Shown here in pieces: positions 25,991 through 35,852 of a DNA stretch of 64,000 nt. The position numbers were made by a program, and so were the translations under genes. Source of the DNA: Citrobacter amalonaticus (GTDB lineage Bacteria; Pseudomonadota; Gammaproteobacteria; Enterobacterales; Enterobacteriaceae); the NCBI RefSeq assembly GCF_018252635.1, contig NZ_JAGTXM010000001.1, positions 620,122 to 684,121 on the forward strand. The letters run 5' to 3'. How positions within the stretch are numbered: position 1 is the first letter of the stretch; every line of letters begins with the position of its first letter. The notes under the pieces were generated by a model. It saw nothing but the letters and a program-made list of their open reading frames with translations, searched no databases and was not told where the DNA came from.

Positions 25991-26353
25991 ATGAAAACCT
26001 TAACGGTGTTTGACCCGGCAATGTGTTGCAGTACTGGCGTCTGTGGTTCCGATGTCGATCAGGTGCTGGTCGATTTTTCGGCTGATGTGCAGTGGCTGAA
26101 AGGGCGTGGCGTACAGGTTGAACGTTACAACCTGGCGCAGCAGCCCATGAGCTTTGTTCAGAACGAGAAAGCGAAAGCATTCCTCGAAGCATCTGGAGCA
26201 GGAGGGCTTCCGCTGCTGCTGTTGGACGGTGAAACGGTGATGGCAGGGCGATACCCAAAACGCGCTGAGCTGGCTCGCTGGTTCGGTATTCCGCTGGAGA
26301 AGGTAGGGTTAGCTCCCACCCGTTGCTGTGGTGGTAATACGTCCTGTTGTTGA
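25991..26353 (+). CDS. arsD: Arsenic metallochaperone ArsD
   Basis: This 120-residue protein starts MKTLTVFDPAMCCSTGVC. All cysteines of the chaperone function are present: Cys12, Cys13, Cys18 near the N-terminus and the two vicinal pairs CC at 112-113 and 119-120. It delivers As(III) to ArsA and acts as a weak repressor. It ends 17 bp before arsA. Confidence 0.96.
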   Translation: MKTLTVFDPAMCCSTGVCGSDVDQVLVDFSADVQWLKGRGVQVERYNLAQQPMSFVQNEKAKAFLEASGAGGLPLLLLDGETVMAGRYPKRAELARWFGIPLEKVGLAPTRCCGGNTSCC

Positions 26354-26370
26354 GTATGTCAGGAGGACAT

Positions 26371-28122
26371 ATGAAATTCTTACAGAATATCCCGCCTTAC
26401 CTGTTTTTTACCGGTAAAGGAGGCGTAGGAAAAACGTCCCTATCCTGCGCGACGGCTATCCGCCTTGCCGAACAGGGTAAGCGGGTTTTGCTGGTCAGTA
26501 CCGATCCTGCCTCCAATGTCGGTCAGGTATTCGATCAGGCTATCGGTAACACCATTCGCACTGTGACAGCTGTTCCTGGGCTTTCCGCACTGGAAATCGA
26601 CCCACAGGACGCTGCCCAGCAATATCGCGCCAGAATCGTGGATCCTGTCAAAGGCCTTCTGCCTGATGACGTTGTTAACAGTATCAGCGAGCAGCTTTCA
26701 GGAGCTTGTACCACTGAGATTGCGGCGTTCGATGAATTTACTGGCTTGCTGACTGACGCTTCTCTGCTGACTCGCTTCGATCACATTATTTTTGATACTG
26801 CCCCAACGGGTCACACTATCCGCCTTCTTCAGCTTCCCGGTGCCTGGAGCAGCTTTATTGAAAGTAACCCGGATGGTGCTTCCTGTCTTGGGCCGATGGC
26901 GGGTCTGGAAAAGCAACGCGAGCAATATGCTCATGCGGTTGAGGCATTATCCGATCCTGAACGTACCCGTCTGGTGCTGGTCGCGCGATTGCAAAAATCA
27001 ACATTGCAGGAAGTTGCCCGTACGCATGACGAATTATCAGCCATTGGCCTTAAAAATCAGTATCTCGTCATTAACGGTGTCCTGCCTGCAGGCGAAGCAG
27101 AACGTGATGCACTGGCCGCTGCAATATGGCAACGAGAGCAAGAGGCGCTGGCAAACCTTCCTGCCGGGTTATCTGCGTTGCCGATCGACACCCTATTCCT
27201 GCAGCCGCTGAATATGGTTGGTGTATCCGCATTGAAAGGTCTGCTCAACGAACATTCTGAGTCAGTATCGCTGCCTGAACAGAGTATGCAGAACAAGCCA
27301 GAGAATACGTCGCTATCTGCCATGGTCGATGAACTCGCCCGCAGTGAACACGGCCTGATTATGCTGATGGGCAAAGGTGGTGTCGGTAAAACCACAATGG
27401 CAGCGGCTATCGCCGTCAGGCTGGCGGATATGGGATTTGATGTCCATCTCACCACCTCAGATCCCGCTGCACATCTCAGTACAACGCTCAATGGCAGCCT
27501 CAAGAATCTGCAGGTCAGCCGAATCAACCCTCACGAAGAGACTGAACGCTATCGTCAGCATGTTCTTGAGACGAAAGGCAGGAATCTGGATGAGGCAGGG
27601 AAACGACTGCTCGAAGAGGATTTACGTTCCCCTTGCACAGAAGAGATTGCGGTGTTCCAGGCCTTTTCACGCGTAATCCGTGAAGCAGGCAAACGGTTTA
27701 TGGTCATGGATACGGCACCTACCGGGCATACGCTATTACTGCTTGATGCTACCGGGGCTTATCACCGTGAGATTGCCAGGAAGATGGGGGATAACGGTCA
27801 TTTTACCACGCCGATGATGCAGCTTCAGGATCCGGAGCGTACCAAAGTCCTGCTGGTCACTCTGCCTGAAACCACACCGGTGCTGGAAGCGGCAAATTTG
27901 CAGGCCGATCTGGAACGTGCGGGGATCCATCCCTGGGGCTGGATTATCAATAACAGCCTTTCTATTGCACAGACCCATTCACCACTGCTTTGTCAGCGTG
28001 CTCAACAAGAGTTTCCTCAGATCGAGGCCGTGCAGAGCACCCATGCCAAACGGATCGCGTTAGTACCCGTACTGGCTTCAGAGCCCACAGGTATCGAAAA
28101 ACTCAGAGAGCTGGCGGTTTAA
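26371..28122 (+). CDS. arsA: Arsenite-translocating ATPase ArsA
   Basis: The 583-residue protein starts at the ATG at 26371, directly after AGGAGG. Two homologous ATPase halves: Walker [12 protein letters not shown] near residue 15 and [11 protein letters not shown] near 330, each followed by a DTAPTGHT switch motif. The metal-site cysteines are in SGACTTE, GASCLGP and RSPCTEE. It energises ArsB for As(III)/Sb(III) export. Length and sequence equal the R773 protein. Confidence 0.97.
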   Translation: MKFLQNIPPYLFFTGKGGVGKTSLSCATAIRLAEQGKRVLLVSTDPASNVGQVFDQAIGNTIRTVTAVPGLSALEIDPQDAAQQYRARIVDPVKGLLPDDVVNSISEQLSGACTTEIAAFDEFTGLLTDASLLTRFDHIIFDTAPTGHTIRLLQLPGAWSSFIESNPDGASCLGPMAGLEKQREQYAHAVEALSDPERTRLVLVARLQKSTLQEVARTHDELSAIGLKNQYLVINGVLPAGEAERDALAAAIWQREQEALANLPAGLSALPIDTLFLQPLNMVGVSALKGLLNEHSESVSLPEQSMQNKPENTSLSAMVDELARSEHGLIMLMGKGGVGKTTMAAAIAVRLADMGFDVHLTTSDPAAHLSTTLNGSLKNLQVSRINPHEETERYRQHVLETKGRNLDEAGKRLLEEDLRSPCTEEIAVFQAFSRVIREAGKRFMVMDTAPTGHTLLLLDATGAYHREIARKMGDNGHFTTPMMQLQDPERTKVLLVTLPETTPVLEAANLQADLERAGIHPWGWIINNSLSIAQTHSPLLCQRAQQEFPQIEAVQSTHAKRIALVPVLASEPTGIEKLRELAV

Positions 28123-28166
28123 TTTTATGTAGACAGGGCGGCTTATCCGTCCTGGCTGGAGGATTT

Positions 28167-29456
28167 ATGTTACTGGCAGGTGCGATTTTTGTCCTGACCC
28201 TTGTTTTGGTTATCTGGCAGCCGAAAGGATTAGGGATCGGCTGGAGTGCGACCCTGGGCGCGGTACTGGCGTTGATTTCTGGCGTTGTCCATTTTGGTGA
28301 TATCCCTGTTGTGTGGAATATTGTCTGGAACGCGACAGCAACGTTTATTGCCGTGATCATTATCAGCCTGTTGCTCGACGAATCCGGCTTTTTCGAATGG
28401 GCGGCGCTGCACGTTTCACGTTGGGGTAATGGTCGTGGTCGTTTACTGTTTACCTGGATTGTCGTGCTTGGGGCCGCGGTGGCGGCACTGTTTGCCAACG
28501 ATGGCGCGGCACTTATTCTGACACCAATCGTCATCGCCATGCTGCTGGCATTAGGTTTCAGTAAAGGGACTACGCTGGCATTTGTCATGGCAGCCGGGTT
28601 TATTGCCGATACGGCCAGCCTGCCGCTAATCGTATCGAACCTGGTGAATATCGTCTCGGCGGACTTCTTTGGTCTGGGATTCACCGAATATGCGTCGGTG
28701 ATGGTTCCGGTTGATATTGCAGCCATTGTTGCCACGCTGGTGATGCTGCATCTGTTCTTTCGCAAAGATATTCCGCCGACTTACGATTTAGCCCTTCTGA
28801 AAGCACCGGCGAAAGCGATTAACGATCTGGCGACCTTCAGAACCGGCTGGATAGTGTTGATCCTTCTTCTGGTTGGTTTTTTCGTCCTCGAGCCGCTCGG
28901 GATTCCCGTTAGCGCAATTGCTGCAGTTGGGGCGGTAATACTGTTTACCGTGGCGAAACGAGGCCATGCTATTAACACCGGCAAAGTGCTGCGTGGCGCC
29001 CCCTGGCAGATCGTCATCTTTTCATTGGGGATGTACCTGGTGGTTTACGGTCTGCGCAACGCCGGGCTAACCGAATACCTTTCAGGTGTGCTGAACGTAC
29101 TGGCGGATAAAGGACTCTGGGCCGCGACGCTGGGCACTGGGCTCCTGACGGCAATCCTCTCTTCCATCATGAACAACATGCCGACCGTACTGGTTGGCGC
29201 GCTGTCTATAGATGGCAGCACCGCAACCGGCGTTATCAAAGAAGCGATGATTTATGCCAACGTGATTGGCTGCGATCTGGGGCCGAAAATTACACCGATT
29301 GGTAGCCTGGCAACGCTGCTCTGGCTGCATGTCCTTTCACAGAAGAATATGATCATCACCTGGGGATACTATTTCCGTACCGGGATTGTCATGACTCTGC
29401 CTGTGCTGTTCGTAACGCTGGCCGCGCTGGCGCTACGTCTCTCTTTCACTTTGTAA
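28167..29456 (+). CDS. arsB: Arsenite efflux membrane protein ArsB
   Basis: The protein has 429 residues from the ATG at 28167 (GGAGG just upstream; the frame is open into arsA but unsupported). It has 12 membrane segments typical of ArsB, including [20 protein letters not shown] and [14 protein letters not shown]. It extrudes As(OH)3/Sb(OH)3, alone or with ArsA. Forty-four bases after arsA. Confidence 0.97.
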   Translation: MLLAGAIFVLTLVLVIWQPKGLGIGWSATLGAVLALISGVVHFGDIPVVWNIVWNATATFIAVIIISLLLDESGFFEWAALHVSRWGNGRGRLLFTWIVVLGAAVAALFANDGAALILTPIVIAMLLALGFSKGTTLAFVMAAGFIADTASLPLIVSNLVNIVSADFFGLGFTEYASVMVPVDIAAIVATLVMLHLFFRKDIPPTYDLALLKAPAKAINDLATFRTGWIVLILLLVGFFVLEPLGIPVSAIAAVGAVILFTVAKRGHAINTGKVLRGAPWQIVIFSLGMYLVVYGLRNAGLTEYLSGVLNVLADKGLWAATLGTGLLTAILSSIMNNMPTVLVGALSIDGSTATGVIKEAMIYANVIGCDLGPKITPIGSLATLLWLHVLSQKNMIITWGYYFRTGIVMTLPVLFVTLAALALRLSFTL

Positions 29457-29468
29457 TGAGATACTGAT

Positions 29469-29894
29469 ATGAGCAACATCACCATTTATCACAACCCGGC
29501 CTGCGGCACGTCGCGTAATACGCTGGAGATGATCCGCAACAGCGGTAATGAGCCGACCGTGATTCTTTACCTTGAAAACCCACCTTCACGCGATGAGCTG
29601 GTCAAACTCATTGCGAATATGGGCATTTCCGTCCGGGCACTGCTGCGTAAGAACGTCGAGCCGTATGAGGAACTGGGTCTTGCCGAAGATAAATTTACTG
29701 ACGACCAGCTCATCGACTTTATGTTGCAACATCCGATCCTGATTAACCGTCCGATTGTAGTGACGCCACTGGGAACTAAACTGTGTCGTCCTTCCGAGGT
29801 GGTTCTGGATATTCTTCCTGATGCGCAGAAAAGGGCTTTTACTAAGGAAGATGGCGAGAAAGTCGTTGATGATGCAGGTAAACGAGTGCAATAG
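29469..29894 (+). CDS. arsC: Glutaredoxin-dependent arsenate reductase ArsC
   Basis: This 141-residue protein begins MSNITIYHNPACGTSRNTLE with catalytic Cys12. The arginine triad region includes LLRKN and NRPIVVTPLGTKLCRPSE. It reduces arsenate to arsenite for export. It ends the operon 16 bp before a terminator hairpin. Confidence 0.97.
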   Translation: MSNITIYHNPACGTSRNTLEMIRNSGNEPTVILYLENPPSRDELVKLIANMGISVRALLRKNVEPYEELGLAEDKFTDDQLIDFMLQHPILINRPIVVTPLGTKLCRPSEVVLDILPDAQKRAFTKEDGEKVVDDAGKRVQ

Positions 29895-30290
29895 TAATAA
29901 GATAATAAATGCTCTGATTTTTATTTTCATAAATCAGAGCAAAATTTATCGTGTGAGAAGAATTATATCATGGTGATATTCAGATGATTTAAATAGTGTG
30001 GATGGCGTTCATTTTGTTTTCCAGCGTTCTATATCTTAATAGTAGTGGTTTTTATTTTTAGCGACATCTTGCGTAAACGTCTGTTGTGAGTTTTATTCGT
30101 CGTTAGCACTTTTTCCATCAACCTTTCGGCAACCATAACGATTGTTAAAATTAAAGTAACATCACGCAAATTTTTAATGTTTTTATTTCTCATGGACGAA
30201 GATTTCAACACCATGGTATAATATGGTAGGAAAACATACAGGTTAATAACCTGTCAGTAATGTAAATAAATTTTCGAGGGGACTATTCCA
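29895..30290. other. Intergenic region between ars and yeeN
   Basis: AT-rich, 396 bp. Contains the ars terminator (29911-29940) and, near its right end, a TATAAT at 30217-30222 that probably serves yeeN. A 61-codon minus-strand frame at 30029-30214 lacks ribosome-binding site and protein-like composition and was not accepted. No tRNA was found here. Confidence 0.5.
29911..29940 (+). terminator. Terminator of the ars operon
   Basis: GCTCTGATTT (29911-29920) and AAATCAGAGC (29931-29940) form a perfect 10-bp stem with a 10-nt loop just after arsC. Confidence 0.7.
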
Positions 30291-31007
30291 GTGGGACGTA
30301 AATGGGCCAACATTGTTGCAAAAAAAACCGCTAAAGACGGTGCAACGTCTAACGTGTATGCAAAATTCGGTGTAGAAATCTATGCTGCTGCTAAACAAGG
30401 CGAACCAGATCCAGAATCAAACTCAGCCTTAAAATTCGTTATTGAACGTGCGAAGCAAGCTCAGGTTCCAAAGCACGTTATTGATAAAGCCATTGATAAA
30501 GCGAAAGGCGGCAGCGATGAAACGTTCGTACAAGGGCGTTATGAAGGCTTTGGGCCCAATGGCTCCATGATTATTGCTGAAACGTTGACTTCCAATGTTA
30601 ACCGTACGATTGCTAATGTCCGCAACATCTTCAATAAAAAAGGCGGGAATATCGGCGCGGCAGGTTCTGTCAGCTATATGTTCGATAACACTGGCGTGAT
30701 TGTATTTAAAGGGACAGACCCTGACCGTATTTTTGAAATTTTGCTTGATGCTGAAGTTGAAGTGCGCGATGTAACCGAAGAAGAAGGAAACATCGTAATT
30801 TATACTGAGTCTACAGATCTTCATAAAGCAATTGCAGCGCTAAAAGCAGCCGGCATTACCGAATTCTCTACAACAGAATTAGAAATGATTGCTCAATCAG
30901 AAATTGAACTTTCACCAGAAGATTTAGAAACCTTTGCAGGACTTGTTGATGCCCTTGAAGATGACGATGATGTCCAAAAGGTATATCACAACGTTGCAAA
31001 TCTCTGA
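30291..31007 (+). CDS. yeeN: YebC/PmpR-family protein YeeN
   Basis: The 238-residue protein starts at a GTG-led [20 protein letters not shown]. The domain order is that of the YebC/TACO1 family: N-terminal helical bundle, then [17 protein letters not shown] and [17 protein letters not shown]. The closest known relative is E. coli YeeN. YebC proteins assist translation of proline stretches or act as regulators; the specific role of YeeN is not known. In E. coli yeeN lies near asparagine tRNA genes; none is visible beside this copy. Confidence 0.93.
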   Translation: MGRKWANIVAKKTAKDGATSNVYAKFGVEIYAAAKQGEPDPESNSALKFVIERAKQAQVPKHVIDKAIDKAKGGSDETFVQGRYEGFGPNGSMIIAETLTSNVNRTIANVRNIFNKKGGNIGAAGSVSYMFDNTGVIVFKGTDPDRIFEILLDAEVEVRDVTEEEGNIVIYTESTDLHKAIAALKAAGITEFSTTELEMIAQSEIELSPEDLETFAGLVDALEDDDDVQKVYHNVANL

Positions 31008-31086
31008 TTACAAATTCGTTAAAAATAGCATGGCCAGTCAGATATGCTGACTGAAAAAATAGATCAAGATTATTTACGCTGATAAT

Positions 31087-31115
31087 TGCCCGTCACGAAT
31101 TTGACGGGCAGTTTT
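31087..31115 (+). terminator. Rho-independent terminator after yeeN
   Basis: TGCCCGTCA (31087-31095) and TGACGGGCA (31102-31110) form a 9-bp stem followed by GTTTT. Confidence 0.8.
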
Positions 31116-31365
31116 GGCAGGCAGCAATATGCATGTCTCATGCAATAATACAGTTGCCTTACGTTAGCGAGTCGAACAAGAATACCGGTGTTATTGTGCG
31201 GACACTATTTCTATCCGACGAGGGACCATACTGATTGGTCTTGCTAAGGCACTGATTATGATCGGATAGCATCATTGATACCAATACGCACACATTCCTT
31301 CCTCACTTCTCCTGTTATTCAACGCATGTCACCTGAATTCGTCTCCTTTTCACCGACACATTGCA

Positions 31366-31396
31366 TTGACAGCACAATCTGTAACGTTACACTAAA
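31366..31396 (+). promoter_or_regulatory. Promoter and operator of the lacI-type regulator
   Basis: TTGACA (31366-31371) and TACACT (31388-31393) form a sigma-70 promoter with a 16-bp spacer. The palindrome TGTAACGTTACA (31380-31391) covers spacer and -10. The 18-bp string CTGTAACGTTACACTAAA (31379-31396) recurs before the TRAP operon, which argues for autorepression and co-control. Confidence 0.7.
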
Positions 31397-31481
31397 CCGT
31401 TGTAGTTCATAATTCCTAAGAAAATGGCGATGCCGGGTATGAGTGTCTTCCGCCATTCATTGATTGCCGCAAAGGAGATGT

Positions 31482-32516
31482 ATGGCGAATATTCGTGATG
31501 TCGCAAAGCATGCTGGCGTTTCTGTCAGTACGGTATCCAATGTGCTCAACGGTCGTACCGATCAAATGCGGGCTGAAACACTGGCGCGTATCCAGCAGAG
31601 CATGCAGACGTTGAATTACTTTCCAAACCGGGTGGCGCAACAGCTCAAGACCGGACAGGCCAAAATGATCGGTCTGCTGGTGCCGTCCATTGTGAATCCC
31701 AGCTTTGCCGCCCTGGCCCGTGAAGTCGATCTGGCCGCCAAAAAGCGCCAACTGCGGGTGCTGATTGGAAATACCTACCGACAGATTGAAGAAGAAGAAG
31801 CCTTTCTGGACGACATGTTTTCCCACGGTGTCCGCGGAATTATCGTTGCCGCCTGCGATATTGAAAAAGCGCATTTTGCGCGAGCAGCAGAGCAGGGCAT
31901 GGTGATGGTGAATTATGATGGTCGCATGCCTGCGCGCGCTCAGTCGGATCATTTTGCGCTGGACAGCGTCTCCATGGACAACATTGACGCCGGACGAATG
32001 GCAGCAGAACATCTGATCGCACAGGGGTGCCGTCGTCTTGCGTTCGCCACGGTGGAAGGGATGACGCCCAGCCGCGCCCACAAAATCGACGGTTTTCTCC
32101 GCGCGGTGCATGACCACGGTTTTTATCGGGAAGGCATGATCATCGAAGGTCAGGCTGTGGCGGCTTATGGCGACACGGAAATGACAGAACTTGGACGGGC
32201 ACTGGCGCTAAAAATCAGCCAGCAGCCGGAATTCCCGGATGGTATCGTGGCGATCAACGACGCGCTGGGCATTGGGCTGATGGCCGGTCTGCATCAGGCA
32301 GGGATTCAGGTGCCGCAACAAATCTCTATTGTGGGCATCGACAATATCCCGCTCTCCGGACTGGTTTTCCCTGGCCTGACCTCCATCATGCCGCCGCTTC
32401 GGGAGATGGCGGAGGTGATGGTTGAGCGGTTGATTGAGCGGACCGAAAATCCGGCTGTACCGCCAGAGGAGTTTCTGTTCCCTCCGACGTTGGTTTCCCG
32501 ACAATCGGTACGGTAG
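31482..32516 (+). CDS. LacI-family transcriptional regulator of the TRAP locus
   Basis: The protein has 344 residues from the ATG at 31482 behind AAAGGAG. LacI headpiece MANIRDVAKHAGVSVSTVSN with hinge NRVAQQLKTGQAKMIG, then a ribose-binding-type effector domain (IGLLVPSIVNPSFAALAR; QISIVGIDNIPLSGL). A perfect dyad of the LacI type lies in its promoter and in that of the TRAP transporter operon. It probably represses uptake and catabolism of a sugar or sugar-acid inducer, whose identity cannot be read. Confidence 0.9.
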   Translation: MANIRDVAKHAGVSVSTVSNVLNGRTDQMRAETLARIQQSMQTLNYFPNRVAQQLKTGQAKMIGLLVPSIVNPSFAALAREVDLAAKKRQLRVLIGNTYRQIEEEEAFLDDMFSHGVRGIIVAACDIEKAHFARAAEQGMVMVNYDGRMPARAQSDHFALDSVSMDNIDAGRMAAEHLIAQGCRRLAFATVEGMTPSRAHKIDGFLRAVHDHGFYREGMIIEGQAVAAYGDTEMTELGRALALKISQQPEFPDGIVAINDALGIGLMAGLHQAGIQVPQQISIVGIDNIPLSGLVFPGLTSIMPPLREMAEVMVERLIERTENPAVPPEEFLFPPTLVSRQSVR

Positions 32517-32526
32517 CGGCGTGGCG

Positions 32527-32551
32527 CGAGAAGAACGATATGTTCTTCTCG
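32527..32551. terminator. Hairpin between convergent lacI-type and mutarotase genes
   Basis: CGAGAAGAAC (32527-32536) and GTTCTTCTCG (32542-32551) form a 10-bp stem with a 5-nt loop between two convergent stops. No long T-run, so moderate support. Confidence 0.5.
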
Positions 32552-32556
32552 TTCTG

Positions 32557-32976
32557 TCATACCAGCGTTGGGGCAACGGTCAGCAGGATATTGGCGAAGC
32601 GACGGGTTTCGCCAGACGCGATGACCAGAATCGTGTCAGACGATTTGGCCAGTGAATAAAACGCGTTGCGTTCAACATGTTCAAACTCGATGGCTTCAGA
32701 AAGCATACCGCGGTATTCGCGCTCAACGGTATTATCAAAATCCGCTGGGCTTGCCATTAACGTGGCTTTTTCCACATTAATATAACTGAGGATTTTTTCC
32801 AGAATAACGACGCTACCGATCATCCCCGGTGTGAAATTAAGCCAGATAATTCGTGCCTGCGCAGAAGTATTGGTTAAAAAAGAGTAATTGGCATCGGTGA
32901 TTAAAATATTCGCTTTGTGTCCGCACTGTGCCAGCGCCTGTAATAAATCAGGATGAATAATATCTGACTTGATCAT
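32557..32976 (-). CDS. RbsD/FucU-family sugar mutarotase
   Basis: The 139-residue protein matches the RbsD/FucU fold: IHPDLLQALAQCGHKANILITDANY near the N-terminus carries the conserved His and Asp of the sugar site, and a YSLAKSSDTILVIASGE segment near the end. Family members interconvert anomers of ribose or fucose. Here it lies 47 bp after an SDR dehydrogenase gene and downstream of a TRAP transporter, so it may process the transported sugar. The sugar is not known. Confidence 0.85.
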   Translation of the reverse strand: MIKSDIIHPDLLQALAQCGHKANILITDANYSFLTNTSAQARIIWLNFTPGMIGSVVILEKILSYINVEKATLMASPADFDNTVEREYRGMLSEAIEFEHVERNAFYSLAKSSDTILVIASGETRRFANILLTVAPTLV

Positions 32977-33023
32977 ATGTCATACCTTTTCAACGCTGGC
33001 GGGCACCATCGCCCGCCACATTT

Positions 33024-33788
33024 TTATGCCCGGTAAATACCGCCGTTAATGTCGATGGTGGCGCCGGAAACGAATCCATCATATTCAGAGGCGAGGAAAC
33101 AGATAACCCGTGCCACATCTTCCGGCGTGCCCGCTCTTCCCAGAGGGATGGCCTGGATTGTCTGGTCGGCAGAGGCCTGTGTGGTGTGTTGATTATGAAA
33201 ACGTGTGCCGAGAATCAGTCCTGGCGCAACGGCATTGACGCGAATACCGTATTCACCGAGTTCGGCGGCAAGCGAGCGAGTCCAGGTAAGAACCGCCCCT
33301 TTGGTGGTGGAGTAGACCAGAGAACCCGCGTGGCCGCCAGAGCGTCCGGCCAGAGAGGCCAGGTTGACGATACTGGCGCCGTCCGGCGCGGCTTTCAGCC
33401 ACGGTAATGCCTGCTGCGTGACATTCAGCATCGTCGTCATATTGACGTCGATTACCGTGCGCCAGAAATGGGGCTCAATCTCACCCAGCCATTTGCGGGC
33501 AATAATGCCGCCGACGTTATTAACCAGAATATCGATACCGCCAAGGAATTCAGCCGCCTGCGCCACACAGTGCGCTGCCTCTTCTTCATTGGTTAAATCG
33601 GCGAAACCACAGGCTGCCCGACAGCCCTGTTGTTCGGCAAGAGCCATTAATTCCCTTGGGCCTTCTTCACCACTGAAATAATGAATATAAATATCGCATC
33701 CTGCCTCAATCAGCTTTTTCGCGCTCTCTTTACCAATGCCTTGTTCTGCACCCGTAATAAACGCTTTTTTACCCGTTAATAATCCCAT
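33024..33788 (-). CDS. Short-chain dehydrogenase/reductase
   Basis: This 254-residue classical SDR has the cofactor loop ITGAEQGIG, a DILVNNVGG motif (the usual NNAG varied), catalytic Ser in IVNLASLAG and Tyr-x-x-x-Lys in VYSTTKGAVL. The end SGATIDINGGI is typical. It probably oxidises or reduces a hydroxyl of the sugar or sugar acid imported by the adjacent TRAP system (inference). It lies between the mutarotase and transporter genes on the same strand. Confidence 0.9.
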   Translation of the reverse strand: MGLLTGKKAFITGAEQGIGKESAKKLIEAGCDIYIHYFSGEEGPRELMALAEQQGCRAACGFADLTNEEEAAHCVAQAAEFLGGIDILVNNVGGIIARKWLGEIEPHFWRTVIDVNMTTMLNVTQQALPWLKAAPDGASIVNLASLAGRSGGHAGSLVYSTTKGAVLTWTRSLAAELGEYGIRVNAVAPGLILGTRFHNQHTTQASADQTIQAIPLGRAGTPEDVARVICFLASEYDGFVSGATIDINGGIYRA

Positions 33789-33905
33789 TTCATACTCCCG
33801 TTATTCATATTTAAACGGCATCAGGTCACGCTGTGCCATCGTTTTGCCGTTTTTTGTGCGTGGATATCCCTGCCACCTGAGCGTGGCAAATACAGGACTT
33901 TATTA

Positions 33906-35780
33906 TCAGTAGCCGGCCAGTCCGGGCAGCCAGGTGGTTAATGGTGGCGCCATGGCGACAATAATGATGCCGACAAACACTACCGCCAGATATTTCGCCA
34001 TTGGTTTAATGACGTGCTTCATTTCCACACCACAGATGGCGCAGGTGGTATACAGACCCAGGCCGATTGGCGGTGAGAACAGACCAAAGCCCATCGCCAT
34101 GATCATCACAATGCCAAAGTGCAGCGGATTAAAGCCAAGCTGAATGGCAATTGGCACCAGAATCGGGGCGAAAATAATCAGCGCAGGCGCGCCTTCAAGC
34201 ACCGCACCAAAGATGATCAGAATGACAATGGTTAATATCAGGAACAGCCATGCCCCTTGTTCCATGCCAATTCCAACCAGCAGTTCAGCAATCTGTTGTG
34301 GGATCATCTGAATGGTCAGAGCATAAGAGAGGCTGGTCGCACAGGCCACAATGAACAGCAGGACGCCGGACATTGCCGCGATATCAACGAACATTTTCAC
34401 CGTGGCTTTCAGCGTCAGCTCACCAAACGCCAGGCGGCCCACCACAATGGCGTAAATAACGGCGAAAGCGGAAATCTCCGTGGAGGTGGCGATCCCCATC
34501 ATAACCCCTCGACCAATCATGAAAATCATGACCAGACCGACAGCGGCACCGAGGTAGAGTTGAGTCCGGGGGCGTAATACCGGGTAGGCTTCGCTGACGT
34601 TAATTTTGCCGCCGAAACGGTTGGCGGCGACCATGAGCAGCACCAGCAGGCAGGCCGCAGGTATCAGGCCGGCGATAAATAGCGCTCCGATGGAAATATT
34701 GGCGACAAAGCCCATCACGATCAGGTTTACGCAGGGAGGAATGGTCTCCGCCATCACCGCGGAGGCGGCAAATACCCCGGCCGCTTCTTCGCTGTCTTGC
34801 TTTGCGCGGCGTACCGCAGGCATTAACACCCCGCCAACGGCCGCCACATCCGCCAGTTTGGAACCGGAAATGCCAGAGAAAAAGGCCATCGACAGCACGG
34901 TGGTCATGTTCAGACCGCCGCGAAAACGTCCCATACCGCGCACAATCAGTTCGACCAGACGCGTGGACATGCCGTTGATTTCCATCGCCGCACCGGCGAG
35001 CAAGAAGAACGGAATCGCCAACAGGACAAAGTGGTCAACGCCCGCCGCCACCTGTTGTGAGAAAAAGACAAACGGCAGGGAAGGGTCGCAAATAAAAAAG
35101 ACCATTGCGGACATGCCGAGCGTGAAGGCGATTGGCACACCGGCCAGAATGCCGAGTACAAAGCAAATCAGCATCAGGCCCGCCGCCGCGCTGGCCGGAT
35201 CGGCCATCAGCGACAGTTTCAGATAACCCAGCGCCGCCAGGACGATGATCCCAACGCCGCTCAACAATACCACTTTTGCGCGTTCATGCAGCGCATGTTC
35301 CAGCGCGGCCACCATCATCACCACGGAGCCGATTAACACCGGAATCACGTAGATGGTCTGCGGCAGTCCCGTTTCGGTGGTTTGCAGTCGTGCAGCCTGC
35401 ACCAGATCATAACTGGAAACGACCAGCCCAACGGAGACCAGAAACAGGATCCAGCGGCTGGCGTGGACAACATAAGGGCGGACGCTTTCAGGCAGGAAGC
35501 GTAAGAACAGATCGACACCAATGTGTCCGCCTCTGCCGGTCGAGGTTGCGACGCCAAAAAAGACCAGCGCAATCATCAGCGCACGCGCCACTTCTTCCGC
35601 CCAGTGGATCGGTGAATGCAGGGCGTAGCGCCAGATCACCGAAGCGAATACCACCAGCACGTTGATGAACAGCACCAGCGCGCCGGCCCAGGACGTTAAC
35701 GTGGTCAGAAATCGACTCAGCCGCCCCAACAGCGTCAACAAAGACTTTTCATCCTTTGTTTTCATCGGGATATCAGCCAT
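33906..35780 (-). CDS. TRAP transporter permease, fused DctQ-DctM
   Basis: The 624-residue protein combines a small DctQ-type subunit (residues about 20-175, with HWAEEVARALMIALVFFG) and a large DctM-type subunit from about 200 to the end, with GISGSKLADVAAVGG, PPCVNLIVMGF and FSPPIGLGLYTTCAICG. Fusion of the two subunits is known in several TRAP systems. It uses a sodium or proton gradient to import the ligand brought by the binding protein encoded 72 bp upstream. Confidence 0.92.
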   Translation of the reverse strand: MADIPMKTKDEKSLLTLLGRLSRFLTTLTSWAGALVLFINVLVVFASVIWRYALHSPIHWAEEVARALMIALVFFGVATSTGRGGHIGVDLFLRFLPESVRPYVVHASRWILFLVSVGLVVSSYDLVQAARLQTTETGLPQTIYVIPVLIGSVVMMVAALEHALHERAKVVLLSGVGIIVLAALGYLKLSLMADPASAAAGLMLICFVLGILAGVPIAFTLGMSAMVFFICDPSLPFVFFSQQVAAGVDHFVLLAIPFFLLAGAAMEINGMSTRLVELIVRGMGRFRGGLNMTTVLSMAFFSGISGSKLADVAAVGGVLMPAVRRAKQDSEEAAGVFAASAVMAETIPPCVNLIVMGFVANISIGALFIAGLIPAACLLVLLMVAANRFGGKINVSEAYPVLRPRTQLYLGAAVGLVMIFMIGRGVMMGIATSTEISAFAVIYAIVVGRLAFGELTLKATVKMFVDIAAMSGVLLFIVACATSLSYALTIQMIPQQIAELLVGIGMEQGAWLFLILTIVILIIFGAVLEGAPALIIFAPILVPIAIQLGFNPLHFGIVMIMAMGFGLFSPPIGLGLYTTCAICGVEMKHVIKPMAKYLAVVFVGIIIVAMAPPLTTWLPGLAGY

Positions 35781-35852
35781 GATGAACTCCTTTCATGGTT
35801 TGTATGGCAACATCGTCGACCCGCTAAACGCCGCAGGTCGACGATGCACGGC

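Larger units (their letters stand above)
31008..31481. other. Intergenic region between yeeN and the lacI-type gene
   Basis: This 474-bp stretch holds the yeeN terminator (31087-31115) and the lacI-type promoter with its operator (31366-31396). Between them nothing coding or structured was recognised. Confidence 0.5.

Noticed and set aside
30029-30214. 61-codon minus-strand open frame upstream of yeeN
   Set aside because: Low-complexity Lys/Thr/Ile-rich product, no ribosome-binding site, overlaps the probable yeeN promoter.
29895-31481. Asparagine tRNA gene or attachment site beside yeeN
   Set aside because: Expected from the E. coli gene order, but no tRNA cloverleaf or tRNA-end repeat is visible here.
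31416-32117. 233-codon minus-strand open frame opposite the lacI-type gene
   Set aside because: Shadow of a gene with intact LacI headpiece and effector domain.
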